From Paenibacillus sp. FSL H8-0332 (GTDB lineage Bacteria; Bacillota; Bacilli; Paenibacillales; Paenibacillaceae), in assembly GCF_037963835.1 (NCBI RefSeq), contig NZ_CP150145.1, forward strand, positions 6,572,001-6,636,000: DNA of 64,000 nt, in the 5' to 3' direction. How positions within the stretch are numbered: position 1 is the stretch's first letter; every line of letters starts with the position of its first letter. The notes beneath the pieces were generated by a model. The model searched no databases. It was not told the origin of the DNA and worked only from the letters and a program-made list of their open reading frames with translations. Shown one piece after another: positions 53,162 through 61,559 of this stretch. The position numbers and the translations under genes were made by a program.

Positions 53162-53857
53162 TTAAGCCATGGCTGCTGCGCTGCTCTCCAGCGAAGCCTT
53201 CCAGGCACGCAGCATGTGCAGATCCTGCGGCAGGAATTCCTCCAGCATATGGCTGAGTCCCAGATACAGCGGGCTGTCGGTGGCAGCGTTCATTCTCGCA
53301 CAGAATTGTGGAGTCCACTTCAGCAGATGCTCTTCGAGGAACTTCTCCTGAATCTCCAGAAGCTCCATGGCACTGCGGACCGAGAAGCTGTTGTACAACA
53401 TCCGCTCGTGCATCACCGCCATGAATTCCAGCTCAATGGCAATATGGTCGTCGGCTTCGCCGCTGCACTTCTTGAAGACAATGCCCGCCGATGCGTACAC
53501 ATCTGACAGCACGTTGCAGAATTCTTCCTCACGGCCCAGCTGAGCCGCTTCACGGGCTACGAAGGAGCTTACGGCGCGTTCGTTCATCAGGCGTTTGTAT
53601 TCGAGCTTCTCTTTCTCACAGATGGCCGGGAGCATTGATGGCTCCTGGCTGCACAGGTAACGCTTCAACTCACGGCCGCCTTCGGTCATCTCCGCAGCAA
53701 CACTCATCTCACGGTTACGGCTCCACTGGGCGACCAGTGAGAGGGATGGTTTTCTTCCATAGAAGTCCACCAGCAGCTGATATATTAATCCCCGACTCTC
53801 CAGCCAGCGGCTGCAAGCCTCCGGCACGACAAGCGATGGAACAGTTGGTATAGTCAT
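53162..53857 (-). CDS. TorD/DmsD family molybdoenzyme chaperone
   Basis: A 231-residue all-helical chaperone of the TorD/NarJ type, which holds apo-molybdoenzymes and their Tat leaders until cofactor is inserted. The family motif appears as DDHIAIELEFMAVMHER near residue 137. A sequence such as SRGLIYQLLVDFYGRKP near the N-terminus is also typical. The ATG follows GGGAGG. It is divergent from moaA, which fits a molybdenum-enzyme role, but the client oxidoreductase is not in this window. Confidence 0.85.
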   Translation of the reverse strand: MTIPTVPSLVVPEACSRWLESRGLIYQLLVDFYGRKPSLSLVAQWSRNREMSVAAEMTEGGRELKRYLCSQEPSMLPAICEKEKLEYKRLMNERAVSSFVAREAAQLGREEEFCNVLSDVYASAGIVFKKCSGEADDHIAIELEFMAVMHERMLYNSFSVRSAMELLEIQEKFLEEHLLKWTPQFCARMNAATDSPLYLGLSHMLEEFLPQDLHMLRAWKASLESSAAAMA

Positions 53858-54182
53858 TTTGCAAATCCTCCCTACTTAGTTTGCCGGATGCCCGGGGTAT
53901 CCTTGGGATTGCCGCCTGAGCCTTCCGGAATCATAGCTGTGCTTCGCAAAAGTTAAAGTATCTAAAGTTTGAATCTTCCGCACCTAAATTATATCGAATA
54001 TGTTAAACGCTTTCGGTGAGCATTCTATGACCATTCCCGTTAATTGTCGCACTTTTGTCATAATTAGGATGCTGCTTTGGCCTTCTGTCCCCCTATGCTT
54101 TAGGTTATTCGCTTGTGCATTGACGCAGCGGAAAGCTTTCTTTAAAATTTAAACTAAAATGAACAGGTGAAGGAGCAACGTT
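53858..54182. other. Divergent promoter region of torD-like gene and moaA
   Basis: This 325-bp AT-rich gap holds the moaA promoter at 54120-54148. I looked for FNR (TGTGA-N6-TCACA) or other anaerobic sites and saw no good match. No gene is seen. Confidence 0.5.
54120..54148 (+). promoter_or_regulatory. Putative sigma-A promoter of moaA
   Basis: TTGACG, 17 bases, TAAAAT, located 34 bases before the moaA ATG, which also has AAGGAG 7 bases upstream. Confidence 0.6.
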
Positions 54183-55184
54183 ATGGAGCCGCTAACTGAT
54201 CCTTTTGGACGTATACATGATTACCTCCGTATCTCGGTTACAGACCGCTGCAACCTGCGCTGTATCTATTGTATGCCCGCAGAAGGAATGCAATTCCAGC
54301 CGCAGGACGAGATTATGAGTTATGAGGAAATTACCGCTGTGGTGGAGTCTCTTGCGCCGCTGGGCTTGCGGAAAGTCAGGCTGACCGGGGGAGAACCGCT
54401 GGTGCGCAAGGATCTGGAGAAGCTGGTCTCTATGATCGCCGTCATACCCGGCATCGATGATATATCATTGACTACGAATGGCCTGATGCTGCCAGCCAAA
54501 GCGGCTCTCCTGAAGCAGGCCGGGCTGTCCCGGGTGAACATCAGCCTGGATTCGCTGCGGCCGGAGCGCTTCTCGATGATTACCCGCGGCGGCGATGTCG
54601 CCAAGGTGTTGAAGGGAATTGAAGCCGCAGAAGCCGCTGGCCTGTCCCCGATCAAGCTGAATGTCGTGCTGATGAAAGGCATTAACGATGACGAGATCAA
54701 GAATTTCATCGCCTTGACCCTGAACAGCCCGCTGAATGTGCGCTTCATTGAATACATGCCGATTGGCAGCGCCAGCGATGCCTGGCGACAGACCTATCTG
54801 CCGCTTGAGACTGTGATAGAAGCCTGCAAGGAAGCTGGCTGGACCACCGAAGAGGCCGACATGCCCTCCGGGAATGGCCCTTCCCAGAACCGGCGTGTCA
54901 CCGGCGCGAAGGGAACCTTCGGGCTGATCCACCCGGTCAGCGAGCATTTCTGCGACAATTGCAATCGGCTGCGCCTGACCGCCGACGGCAACATCAAAGC
55001 CTGCCTATACTGGCAGGACGAATATAATGTGCGCCCGCTGATCAGCGACCCTGCGGCGGTGCAGGCCCTGTTCCGCCAGGCGCTCGGCAACAAGCCGCAT
55101 AACCACGAAATGGCGCTGGCCCTGGAGCACAAAGCCCAGAGTCACACGCCAACCGCCCGCCGCATGTCGCAGATTGGGGGGTAG
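54183..55184 (+). CDS. moaA: GTP 3',8-cyclase MoaA
   Basis: Radical-SAM enzyme for the first step of molybdenum cofactor synthesis, converting GTP to 3',8-cyclo-GTP. Length is 333 residues. The N-terminal cluster motif is CNLRCIYC (with an earlier Cys in the TDRCNL context). The C-terminal second Fe-S cluster is in CDNCNRLRLTADGNIKACLY, and the last two residues are the conserved, functionally essential Gly-Gly. It stands alone here: moaBCDE and the mo* genes are not in the window. Confidence 0.96.
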   Translation: MEPLTDPFGRIHDYLRISVTDRCNLRCIYCMPAEGMQFQPQDEIMSYEEITAVVESLAPLGLRKVRLTGGEPLVRKDLEKLVSMIAVIPGIDDISLTTNGLMLPAKAALLKQAGLSRVNISLDSLRPERFSMITRGGDVAKVLKGIEAAEAAGLSPIKLNVVLMKGINDDEIKNFIALTLNSPLNVRFIEYMPIGSASDAWRQTYLPLETVIEACKEAGWTTEEADMPSGNGPSQNRRVTGAKGTFGLIHPVSEHFCDNCNRLRLTADGNIKACLYWQDEYNVRPLISDPAAVQALFRQALGNKPHNHEMALALEHKAQSHTPTARRMSQIGG

Positions 55185-55330
55185 GGCGCTGGTAGTTAAG
55201 GATGGGAGCTTGCTAGAATAATGTGAGCATTAGGCGTTAATCCTCACGAAGTGGACGAAGGGAAATAGCCTGCTGAACGTACCAATCTTTTAGAAAGAGG
55301 ATACGTTTATGCTAGACTTGGCACAAACTT

Positions 55331-55388
55331 AAACAAAAAGATGGGCTACTGAATTGAAGGTTTTATCCTACCTTCAATCAGTAGCCCA
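55331..55388 (-). terminator. Terminator after the interrupted small gene
   Basis: A long stem (TGGGCTACTGA with TCAGTAGCCCA plus inner TTGAAGG/CCTTCAA) is followed on the minus strand by CTTTTTGTTT. It lies 20 bases after the second stop of the interrupted frame (55408), implying that the whole frame was once one transcript. Confidence 0.75.
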
Positions 55389-55407
55389 AATATTATTATG
55401 CTAACAA

Positions 55408-55833
55408 TTAAAGTTTCCAGCCTCCGCTATCCAGGTAGGTTTTCACGGTCTTAAAGTAAGGAATAAGGATGTTGTTCAAGTCACTAGCAGTTGCATCATA
55501 GTCAACTGAAAATAGATAGCCGTTCCCGTTGGTTGTCCAGCTGCTACAGCTTGGTTTACAGCTATTTCTATAGGTGTCATTAATCGTGCTGAAGCTTCAA
55601 ATCGTTCTTCGAAGAAAGGCCTCTGGAATCCATTTACCCGTAGTCTCATCGTTAAGTATAACTGTTTTTTTACCTTCCGCTTTATTATAAAGCTTATCCT
55701 CCTTTTCAGCTGCTGCCAAAATATCCTTCTTCTGTTGATAGGTATACGTCAATTTGGTGAGTTTGTCTTCAGTTACAACACCAGTATTTTCTTTTTCCAT
55801 TTCGGAAATGCTGGAGCAGTGGAAGAAGTTCAT
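55408..55833 (-). pseudogene. Small unknown gene interrupted by an in-frame TGA
   Basis: An ATG at 55833, 7 bases behind GGAGG, opens a frame of 78 codons that ends in TGA at 55597-55599. The same frame then continues for 62 more codons to TAA at 55408 and looks protein-like (YLFSVDYDATASDL, then ILIPYFKTVKTYLDSGGWK). A good terminator follows the second stop. The first part is Lys/Glu-rich, with TYQQKKDILAAAEKEDKL. I do not recognise the family. A nonsense mutation in a roughly 141-codon gene explains this best. A short functional gene plus decayed DNA, or a sequencing error, are alternatives. Confidence 0.55.
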
Positions 55834-55986
55834 CATTGTTCCTCCAGCGTTTATTATTGTCTCTATTTTAAAAGTATAGGCTCTTAAGGTCACAGAGAAG
55901 AGAAAGTAATTTGCATTGACGAAATATTTATTTAAGACTAGTATAGGTAAATAAATCAAAATAATAGAATAATAAGGATATTTTAA

Positions 55987-56316
55987 ATGATGGTAGAAAC
56001 TTACGTTAGAATAGTTTTAGTTACATTAATATCTTTAGTTGTTGTATACTACACATATCTATTGGCACAAGCAAGGGCTATATTAAAACAAGCCCATAAG
56101 GATTCAACTGATGAAAGTGTGGAACGCATCGTACTTCTTAAGCAAAAGCTCGTTCCAACGGTATGTTATTTACTATGCATGGTTACCATCGGAGTGCTCT
56201 ATCTCGTAGGAATTAATATCGGAGTCATGTTGTGTGTGCTCATAATCTTAAATGTTATTATTGCTTTCGTTGGCGACAAAAGGATTTTGTCAAAAGCAGA
56301 AATCAAGAAGAAATAA
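55987..56316 (+). CDS. Small hypothetical membrane protein
   Basis: A 109-residue protein with three hydrophobic segments (about residues 6-28, 53-71 and 74-94) separated by a charged loop (AILKQAHKDSTDESVERIVLLKQK), ending in a Lys-rich tail. No family recognised. The SD is weak (AAGGATA), and two adjacent ATG codons make the start uncertain by one residue. The region is AT-rich compared with the core genes, as expected for an accessory island. It is divergent from the interrupted gene. Confidence 0.55.
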   Translation: MMVETYVRIVLVTLISLVVVYYTYLLAQARAILKQAHKDSTDESVERIVLLKQKLVPTVCYLLCMVTIGVLYLVGINIGVMLCVLIILNVIIAFVGDKRILSKAEIKKK

Positions 56317-56674
56317 GTTCGGCTTTTTCGTGACGCATTCAGTGGCACAAAGCAAGACGAGACGGAAGTGTGGACTTTGATGTTACTCGCAAGATTGTAA
56401 TTACAAATTCGCTCTTTACCATAACCAATTTTGGATGTGCGAAAAAAAGACTCTAGGCTATAAGCTGCTCCCGGTACCCAACCGGAGGTAGCTTATTTAA
56501 CTTTCGTTACGTTCGATGCTTATTGTTAAAGTGGGAAAGTTCACATAAAGGCATCAAATATATTTCATTTTTTTTTGGAAATTAGTTATATTATTCTATC
56601 TTGGTCAAACGTACAACGGCCGAGATTCCAGAAGGATTCTCAGCCGTTGTACAAGGATTGTGTATGTGTATACT
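56317..56674. other. Intergenic region downstream of a receptor gene
   Basis: 358 bases between convergent genes. It contains a CTCCGG-type imperfect hairpin at about 56462-56494 (AAGCTGCTCCCGG with CCGGAGGTAGCTT) and the large perfect hairpin at 56611-56652. I searched the minus strand for a secreted propeptide gene after the receptor stop and found none with an SD and signal sequence. Confidence 0.5.
56611..56652 (-). terminator. Long perfect hairpin after the second tandem receptor gene
   Basis: GTACAACGGC (56611-56620) pairs with GCCGTTGTAC, and the interior GAGA/TCTC and TCC/GGA also pair around AGAA. There is no T-run on the minus side, so it may be a terminator of a weak type or a processing site. 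Confidence 0.45.
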
Positions 56675-57997
56675 TCAGCACGACTTCGGAATATTGGAAA
56701 TCGCAATTTCGAAATCGACGGATATCGTCCCCCGGATCACTTGTTGCTCACTGTCTAATTTGGCAGATAAGTCTACGCTTTGCATAATTACATCATCGCC
56801 TTTATACCGATTGCGGGACAGATAGTAAGTCGCCAGCTCGCTGCAGAATTGTGTGTAGTTTTTTTCATGAATGAATTTGTTGTGTTCACCAAAGATACTG
56901 TAAACCTTCCGGTAAGGAATGTAGTCCGCAAATCTCTGTATCACATGATCCACGTCCCACTTATACTGATTAGCCAATTGAACGATCTTAAACAGCGCCA
57001 TGAATATTTCATTTTCGTGATTTGAGATGTATTCCACATATGTGTCAAGGACCTCAATCTGTCCATCCATTACGCGGTACAGGTACGTATTAGCCGTTCC
57101 CCATTCTATATATTGAGCCTTAATACGCCTTGCTTCTTCGTCATCTTCCCTTATCCAGCTATGATCCATATACTGAGGTAACGTGTCCAGTGCAGTTTTG
57201 TAATCCCCCATCTCTTCATAATTACAGGACCTCATAAGCTGAGCATGTAATATATAGGTATAAAGCGGCCTTTTATATAACTTATGATCTCTATGCCTAC
57301 GGCATGATTCATCATGAAGGTCATAATGGAAGGAGGCCACTCGGAGCATTTCTTCTACAACCTCAGATACCTTATCCCATTCCTGAAGCGCGTGATAGAT
57401 ATCCGCCAACTGCTTCAGCGCATCCAGCTGATTAATTTCATCCAGCTTATCGACATAATTCTCCAGCAAAATAGCGGCGATTAAATTTTTCTGCGGATCA
57501 TCGCCCAAATGAATTAGGAATAACCGATATTGACAGAGCGCCAAGCGTTCGGAATGCTGATATTTCTCGCTGGCTCCTACATTTTCATAGATTAATGCTG
57601 CGGCCTGCCAGTTCTTCTGTTCAAATAACTCCTCGGCAATCTCGAACAGCAGTGGTGCATACAGCAGATTATCCAGTAAATTCTGTGCCACCCGCTCAAT
57701 ACAATCCAGACGCGATAACGCTGCGCATTGCAGCAGAAAAGGCCGTAAACGCCGCCAAGTAGGTGTCGAATCATATAGACATTCATCCACATACTTACTA
57801 TAAAAGTAGTCCTCCGACAGTCCCATCCCGCTTGTCACGCGAGTCAAATGATTCATCGCCAAGGCCTGCTGTCCCTTCATCACCCGGCTGAGTGTACCAG
57901 AATGAATTCCACTGGAAATTGCAAATTGATTAATAGACAGTTTATGTTTTGTAAGATACGCCGCTATCTCGTCTCGAATTTTGACTGTATGTACCAC
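56675..57997 (-). CDS. HTH-TPR peptide-receptor type regulator, tandem copy 2
   Basis: A 440-residue RRNPP-like protein. An N-terminal XRE-type helix-turn-helix (IRDEIAAYLTKHKLSINQFAISSGIHSGTLSRVMKG) is followed by a long all-helical region with TPR-like repeats. The layout fits the HTH-TPR quorum-sensing receptors of Paenibacillus (AloR type), which bind a short imported peptide. The GTG start is 8 bases from AAAGGTGG. It starts 5 bases after the preceding paralogue and is about 70-75 percent identical to it by eye. No propeptide gene follows, so its ligand is unknown; it may share the ligand of another system. Confidence 0.82.
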   Translation of the reverse strand: MVHTVKIRDEIAAYLTKHKLSINQFAISSGIHSGTLSRVMKGQQALAMNHLTRVTSGMGLSEDYFYSKYVDECLYDSTPTWRRLRPFLLQCAALSRLDCIERVAQNLLDNLLYAPLLFEIAEELFEQKNWQAAALIYENVGASEKYQHSERLALCQYRLFLIHLGDDPQKNLIAAILLENYVDKLDEINQLDALKQLADIYHALQEWDKVSEVVEEMLRVASFHYDLHDESCRRHRDHKLYKRPLYTYILHAQLMRSCNYEEMGDYKTALDTLPQYMDHSWIREDDEEARRIKAQYIEWGTANTYLYRVMDGQIEVLDTYVEYISNHENEIFMALFKIVQLANQYKWDVDHVIQRFADYIPYRKVYSIFGEHNKFIHEKNYTQFCSELATYYLSRNRYKGDDVIMQSVDLSAKLDSEQQVIRGTISVDFEIAISNIPKSC

Positions 57998-58002
57998 AGC
58001 AT

Positions 58003-59322
58003 TTACCACCTTTTTTCATCCGAGATCGCAATCTCGAAATCCACGGATATCGTCCCCCGAATCACATGATGCTCGCTGTCTAATTTGGCGGATAAGTCTA
58101 CTCCTTGCATAGACACCTCATCGCCTTTATACCGATTGCGGGACAGATAGTATGTCGCCAGTTCGCTGCAGAACTGCTTATGCTGATCACTCATCATCTG
58201 GTTGTTACGCTCTCCAAAAATACTTGAATATTTACGATGACGAATATACCCAGAAAACCTTTGAAGAACATGATCCACATTCCAATTGTAGCGATTGGCC
58301 GCCTGGACAATCCTAAATAATGCTATAAATATTTCATTCTCACGGGTCGAAATATATTCTACATATTCACCAAGCACCTCGAACTGTCCATCCATTAGAC
58401 GGTTGAGATAAGTATTGGCTCTACCCCAATCCTGGTATTGGGCAATAATCCGCCTCACTTCTTCATTATCTTCCCGTATCCAGTTTCCATCCATATATAA
58501 AGGTATTATTTCTAGCGCAGCCTTGTGATCTCCGCACTCCTCGAGCACATACGCACGAAGAAGCTGGGCGTAAAGAACATAGGCGTACAGCGGCCTTTTG
58601 TGTACCTGTCCATTATTTGGCTTACGATTTGATTCTTTATGAAGATCATACAGATTTGCAGCGACCCTCAGAATTTCCTCTGCTAATTTACCTACCTTAT
58701 CCCACTTCCGCAAGGACGAATAAGTGTGGGCCAACTGCTTCAACGCATCCAACTGATTGATTTCATCCAGCTTATCTACATAATTCTCAAATAATGAGGC
58801 TGCAATTAAATTTTGCTGCGGATCATCGCCCAAATTAATCAGGAAGAGCCGATATTGACAGAGCGCCAAACGTTCGGAATGCTGATATTTCTCGCTGGCT
58901 CCCACATTTTCATAGATTAATGCTGCGGCCTGCCAGTTCTTCTGCTCAAATAACTCCTCGGCAACCTCGAACAGCAGCGGTGCATACAGCAGATTATCCA
59001 GTAAATTCTGTGCCACCCGCTCAATACAATCCAGACGCGATAACGCTGCGCATTGCAGCAGGAACGGCCGCAGACGCCGCCAAGTCGGTGTCGAATCATA
59101 TAGACATTCATCCACATACTTACTGTAAAAGTAGTCCTCCGGCAGCCCCATCCCGCTTGTCACGCGAATCAAATGATTCATCGCCAAGGCTTGCTGCCCT
59201 TTCATCACCCGGCTGAGTGTACCGGAATGGATTCCGCTGGCAATTGCAAACTGATTAATAGATAGTTTATGTTTTGTGAGATACGCTGCTATTTCATCCC
59301 TGATTTTGACTGTATGCTCCAC
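58003..59322 (-). CDS. HTH-TPR peptide-receptor type regulator, tandem copy 1
   Basis: A 439-residue paralogue of the 56675-57997 product with the same HTH (residues 5-40) and TPR-like helices. Start is a GTG at 59322, 8 bases from AAAGGTGG; the longer frame reads through the SD. Its last residues DEKRW are encoded by the copied leader and SD of the downstream paralogue, and its sequence otherwise matches the sister up to VDFEIAIS. This shows that the pair arose by tandem duplication with the junction at the 3' end. It follows a Spo0E-like gene by about 75 bases. Confidence 0.82.
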   Translation of the reverse strand: MEHTVKIRDEIAAYLTKHKLSINQFAIASGIHSGTLSRVMKGQQALAMNHLIRVTSGMGLPEDYFYSKYVDECLYDSTPTWRRLRPFLLQCAALSRLDCIERVAQNLLDNLLYAPLLFEVAEELFEQKNWQAAALIYENVGASEKYQHSERLALCQYRLFLINLGDDPQQNLIAASLFENYVDKLDEINQLDALKQLAHTYSSLRKWDKVGKLAEEILRVAANLYDLHKESNRKPNNGQVHKRPLYAYVLYAQLLRAYVLEECGDHKAALEIIPLYMDGNWIREDNEEVRRIIAQYQDWGRANTYLNRLMDGQFEVLGEYVEYISTRENEIFIALFRIVQAANRYNWNVDHVLQRFSGYIRHRKYSSIFGERNNQMMSDQHKQFCSELATYYLSRNRYKGDEVSMQGVDLSAKLDSEHHVIRGTISVDFEIAISDEKRW

Positions 59323-59397
59323 AGCATTTACCACCTTTTTTATACACGTGTCCAATGGATTTTATATTTGAATTTGCAGTATTTTCTAGATCAATGC

Positions 59398-59577
59398 TTA
59401 AGCAGGCGGCATTGTCATCATCCGGTAGGCATTGTCGTAAGCATTGAGCAGTTCATCCAGTACTATGGATTGCTGCAAGACCACAGGATGATCAAAACCG
59501 CCATATTGACTATGTAATTTATAAAGCTTGCTTCTGGCTCGCTCAATACGAATTCTAACGATTGCTGGACTATGCAT
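59398..59577 (-). CDS. Spo0E-like aspartyl-phosphate phosphatase
   Basis: A 59-residue protein with the Spo0E-family pattern of two helices: IERARSKLYKLHSQYG, then a turn and PVVLQQSIVLDELLNAYDN. The S-x-x-LD motif needed to remove phosphate from Spo0A-P is present as SIVLDEL. AAGGAGG lies 10 bases before the ATG. It lies upstream of the tandem receptors and downstream of the propeptide terminator, on the same strand. The context suggests a link between peptide signalling and entry into sporulation. Confidence 0.85.
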   Translation of the reverse strand: MHSPAIVRIRIERARSKLYKLHSQYGGFDHPVVLQQSIVLDELLNAYDNAYRMMTMPPA

Positions 59578-59601
59578 GGGAATCCCGCCTCCTTATGCAA
59601 C

Positions 59602-59630
59602 ATTATAGATTTTTATGTAAAATTACACAA
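59602..59630 (-). promoter_or_regulatory. Putative sigma-A promoter of the spo0E-like gene
   Basis: TTGTGT (59630-59625), 17 bases, TATAAT (59607-59602) on the minus strand, 24 bases before the ATG. It could also serve the two receptor genes farther on. Confidence 0.6.
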
Positions 59631-59757
59631 AACAGGTCTCTTTGCATTGTCTACTATATTGGTTATAGATACAATAATTTCAAAACCATGGCGCAGCCAA
59701 ACTAAACTGTCTACACGACAGGCTAGGTTCTGAATATATTCCCTTTAAAAATCAGCA

Positions 59758-59791
59758 AATAAAAAACGTTCCCGGAATAAACGGGAACGTT
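59758..59791 (-). terminator. Terminator after the propeptide gene
   Basis: Perfect 10-bp stem AACGTTCCCG/CGGGAACGTT with a 7-base loop, followed by TTTTTT on the minus strand, 15 bases after the propeptide stop. It places the receptor (59909-61303) and the propeptide in one transcript. Confidence 0.88.
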
Positions 59792-59805
59792 AGTTGAGGG
59801 GTCAG

Positions 59806-59946
59806 TTAACCACCAATACCATGTGAATTAGTTTGGATTAAAGACTGAATGCTGCTATTTTTTACAATTCCACTAGTTGAAATTGTAGACAAAATTACGA
59901 CAGATAAGCTACATAGAACTAGAAGCTTGATAAATTGTTGTTTCAT
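59806..59946 (-). CDS. Secreted signalling propeptide (Phr/AloP-like)
   Basis: A 46-codon gene whose ATG lies inside the last 38 bases of the receptor gene in another frame; GAGGTG is about 10 bases upstream. The product has a Sec-type N-terminus (Lys near the start, hydrophobic core LLVLCSLSVVILSTIS) and a short polar tail ending NSHGIGG. This is the architecture of Rap-Phr, NprR-NprX and Paenibacillus AloR-AloP pairs: the propeptide is exported, trimmed to its last five to ten residues, re-imported by Opp and bound by the TPR receptor. A mature form near the C-terminal SHGIGG is inference. Confidence 0.85.
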   Translation of the reverse strand: MKQQFIKLLVLCSLSVVILSTISTSGIVKNSSIQSLIQTNSHGIGG

Positions 59947-61303
59947 TTGGTTTGCACACCTCTCTGATTAAAAGTTTGTATCTTTCCATCTCTTCTCCAC
60001 TGGCAGCATCCCTGTATTGTTCAAACAAATTGACACAAGTGATTACTACACTCTCGTTATTTATAATAGATGAAGATTCCAAACTTTCTAGTAAGAATTC
60101 TATCCCTCTGTTTCTCTTATTATGTAAATAATAGTTTGCCAATTCAGCGAGAAATCTGGCGTGTTTGTCTGCCATAATCTGTGAGTTGTATTGACCAAAT
60201 TCTGATTTATAAGTTCGATATGGGATATAGGCAGAGAAGCGCTCCAGAATGTGATCAACATTCCAATTATACCAATTTGCACATCGGATAATATTGTACA
60301 TCGCCGTAAATATCTCGTCAGTTTGTGCAGATATATATTCGACATACTCGTCTAGCACTTCTATTTGTCCGTCCAGCATGCGGTATAAATAAATATTCGC
60401 AGTACCCCATTCTCTAAACTGAACTAACGTCCGTCTCGCTTCTTCATCATCTTCCTTTATCCAGCTTCCGTCCATATAGCGCGGCACAAGTTCTATAGCA
60501 GATTTATAATCCCCGTATTCCATGCAAATACTAGAGAGAAAGAGATGAGCGCGCAAAATATAGAGATATAGTGGAGTTTTAGAAGTTTTAATGTTACCTC
60601 GATTAAGGTTTGACTGGAGCTGGAGATTATACCGTAGTGTAGCCAGTCCAAGCATCTTCTCTGCGAGTTCATCAACTTTAGGCCACTGCTGCAAGGAATA
60701 ATAGACTTCCAACAAATCCTTCAACCCATCCAACTGATCCGCCTCATTCAGCCGCGGAACGTAACTCTCAAACAAAGTGGCCGCGCGCAGGTTCGTGCTC
60801 TGGTCATCACCCAGGGCAATCTGGAACAGGCGGTATTGGCAGGTGGCCAGACGTTCGGAATACTGGTATTTCTCACTGGCGCTTACATTCTCATAGAGCA
60901 GTGCAGCCGCCGGCCAGTGGCCCTGCTGGAACAAGCCTTCCGCAACTTCATACAACATGGGAACATAGGTCAGATTATCAAGCAGGTTCTCCACCAGACG
61001 CTCAATACAATCCGTTCGCCCCAGTTCCGCACACTTCACAATGAACGGGCGAAGCCGCCGCCAGGTCGGTGCCGAATAATAGAAACATTCCTCCACATAC
61101 AAGCTGTAAAAAAAATCCTCACTGAGCCCCATTCCTGCAGTGATTAACTCCAGATGGCTCATGGCAATGGGCTGATGGCCATTAATAATCCGGCTCAGTG
61201 TCCCGGAATTAATACCGGAGCTTATGGCGAACTGATTAATGGACAGCCCATGCTGGGTTAAATAATCTGCAAGCTGGTCTCGAATCATGACTGCAGGCTT
61301 CAA
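59909..61303 (-). CDS. HTH-TPR peptide-receptor regulator paired with a propeptide
   Basis: A 464-residue RRNPP/AloR-type regulator. HTH at about residues 7-42 (IRDQLADYLTQHGLSINQFAISSGINSGTLSRIING), then TPR-like helices to the C-terminus. I start at a TTG (61303), 7 bases from GGAGGTG; the GTG at 61321 overlaps the SD. It shares about half its residues with the two tandem paralogues but is longer by a C-terminal segment. The final codons overlap the propeptide gene by 38 bases, implying translational linkage. Expected action: DNA binding or release controlled by the mature peptide. Targets are unknown. Confidence 0.87.
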   Translation of the reverse strand: MKPAVMIRDQLADYLTQHGLSINQFAISSGINSGTLSRIINGHQPIAMSHLELITAGMGLSEDFFYSLYVEECFYYSAPTWRRLRPFIVKCAELGRTDCIERLVENLLDNLTYVPMLYEVAEGLFQQGHWPAAALLYENVSASEKYQYSERLATCQYRLFQIALGDDQSTNLRAATLFESYVPRLNEADQLDGLKDLLEVYYSLQQWPKVDELAEKMLGLATLRYNLQLQSNLNRGNIKTSKTPLYLYILRAHLFLSSICMEYGDYKSAIELVPRYMDGSWIKEDDEEARRTLVQFREWGTANIYLYRMLDGQIEVLDEYVEYISAQTDEIFTAMYNIIRCANWYNWNVDHILERFSAYIPYRTYKSEFGQYNSQIMADKHARFLAELANYYLHNKRNRGIEFLLESLESSSIINNESVVITCVNLFEQYRDAASGEEMERYKLLIREVCKPNETTIYQASSSM

Positions 61304-61355
61304 AGCAACACCACCTCCCACATTCCATAATTTAGAACATTATGTTTATATCTGT

Positions 61356-61559
61356 ATGGTAGAGGATGGGATTTCAACCGTCAATAGAATAGAGTCAAAT
61401 AAAACAACTATAGCTCGAAAGTGTGAAGAAATAGAAACAGTTTGGCAACCTGCTTGCCGAACCATAGGAGGTGAAGTTATTGAATCAAATGGTTTAGTCG
61501 ATTTTGGTGAACAAAAGATAAAGGCCAGGAACATTTCTGTAAGGAGGGATAGTTTATGA
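61356..61559 (+). CDS. Doubtful small ORF upstream of a hypothetical exported protein
   Basis: A 67-codon frame that overlaps the next gene by ATGA. Its sequence (KTTIARKCEEIETVWQPACRTIGGE) has a protein-like look, and the frame extends upstream to 61287 inside the receptor gene start. It has no SD at any ATG. It may be a decayed gene or chance, and it covers the likely promoter region of the receptor. Confidence 0.25.
   Translation: MVEDGISTVNRIESNKTTIARKCEEIETVWQPACRTIGGEVIESNGLVDFGEQKIKARNISVRRDSL

Noticed and set aside
56440..56540. Possible insertion-sequence end (hairpin with CCGGAGGTAGCTT)
   Set aside because: No transposase remnant, target-site duplication or second end could be found.
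56575..56787. Plus-strand small ORF as a propeptide for the tandem receptors
   Set aside because: No SD or signal sequence, and most of it lies antisense to the receptor's 3' end.
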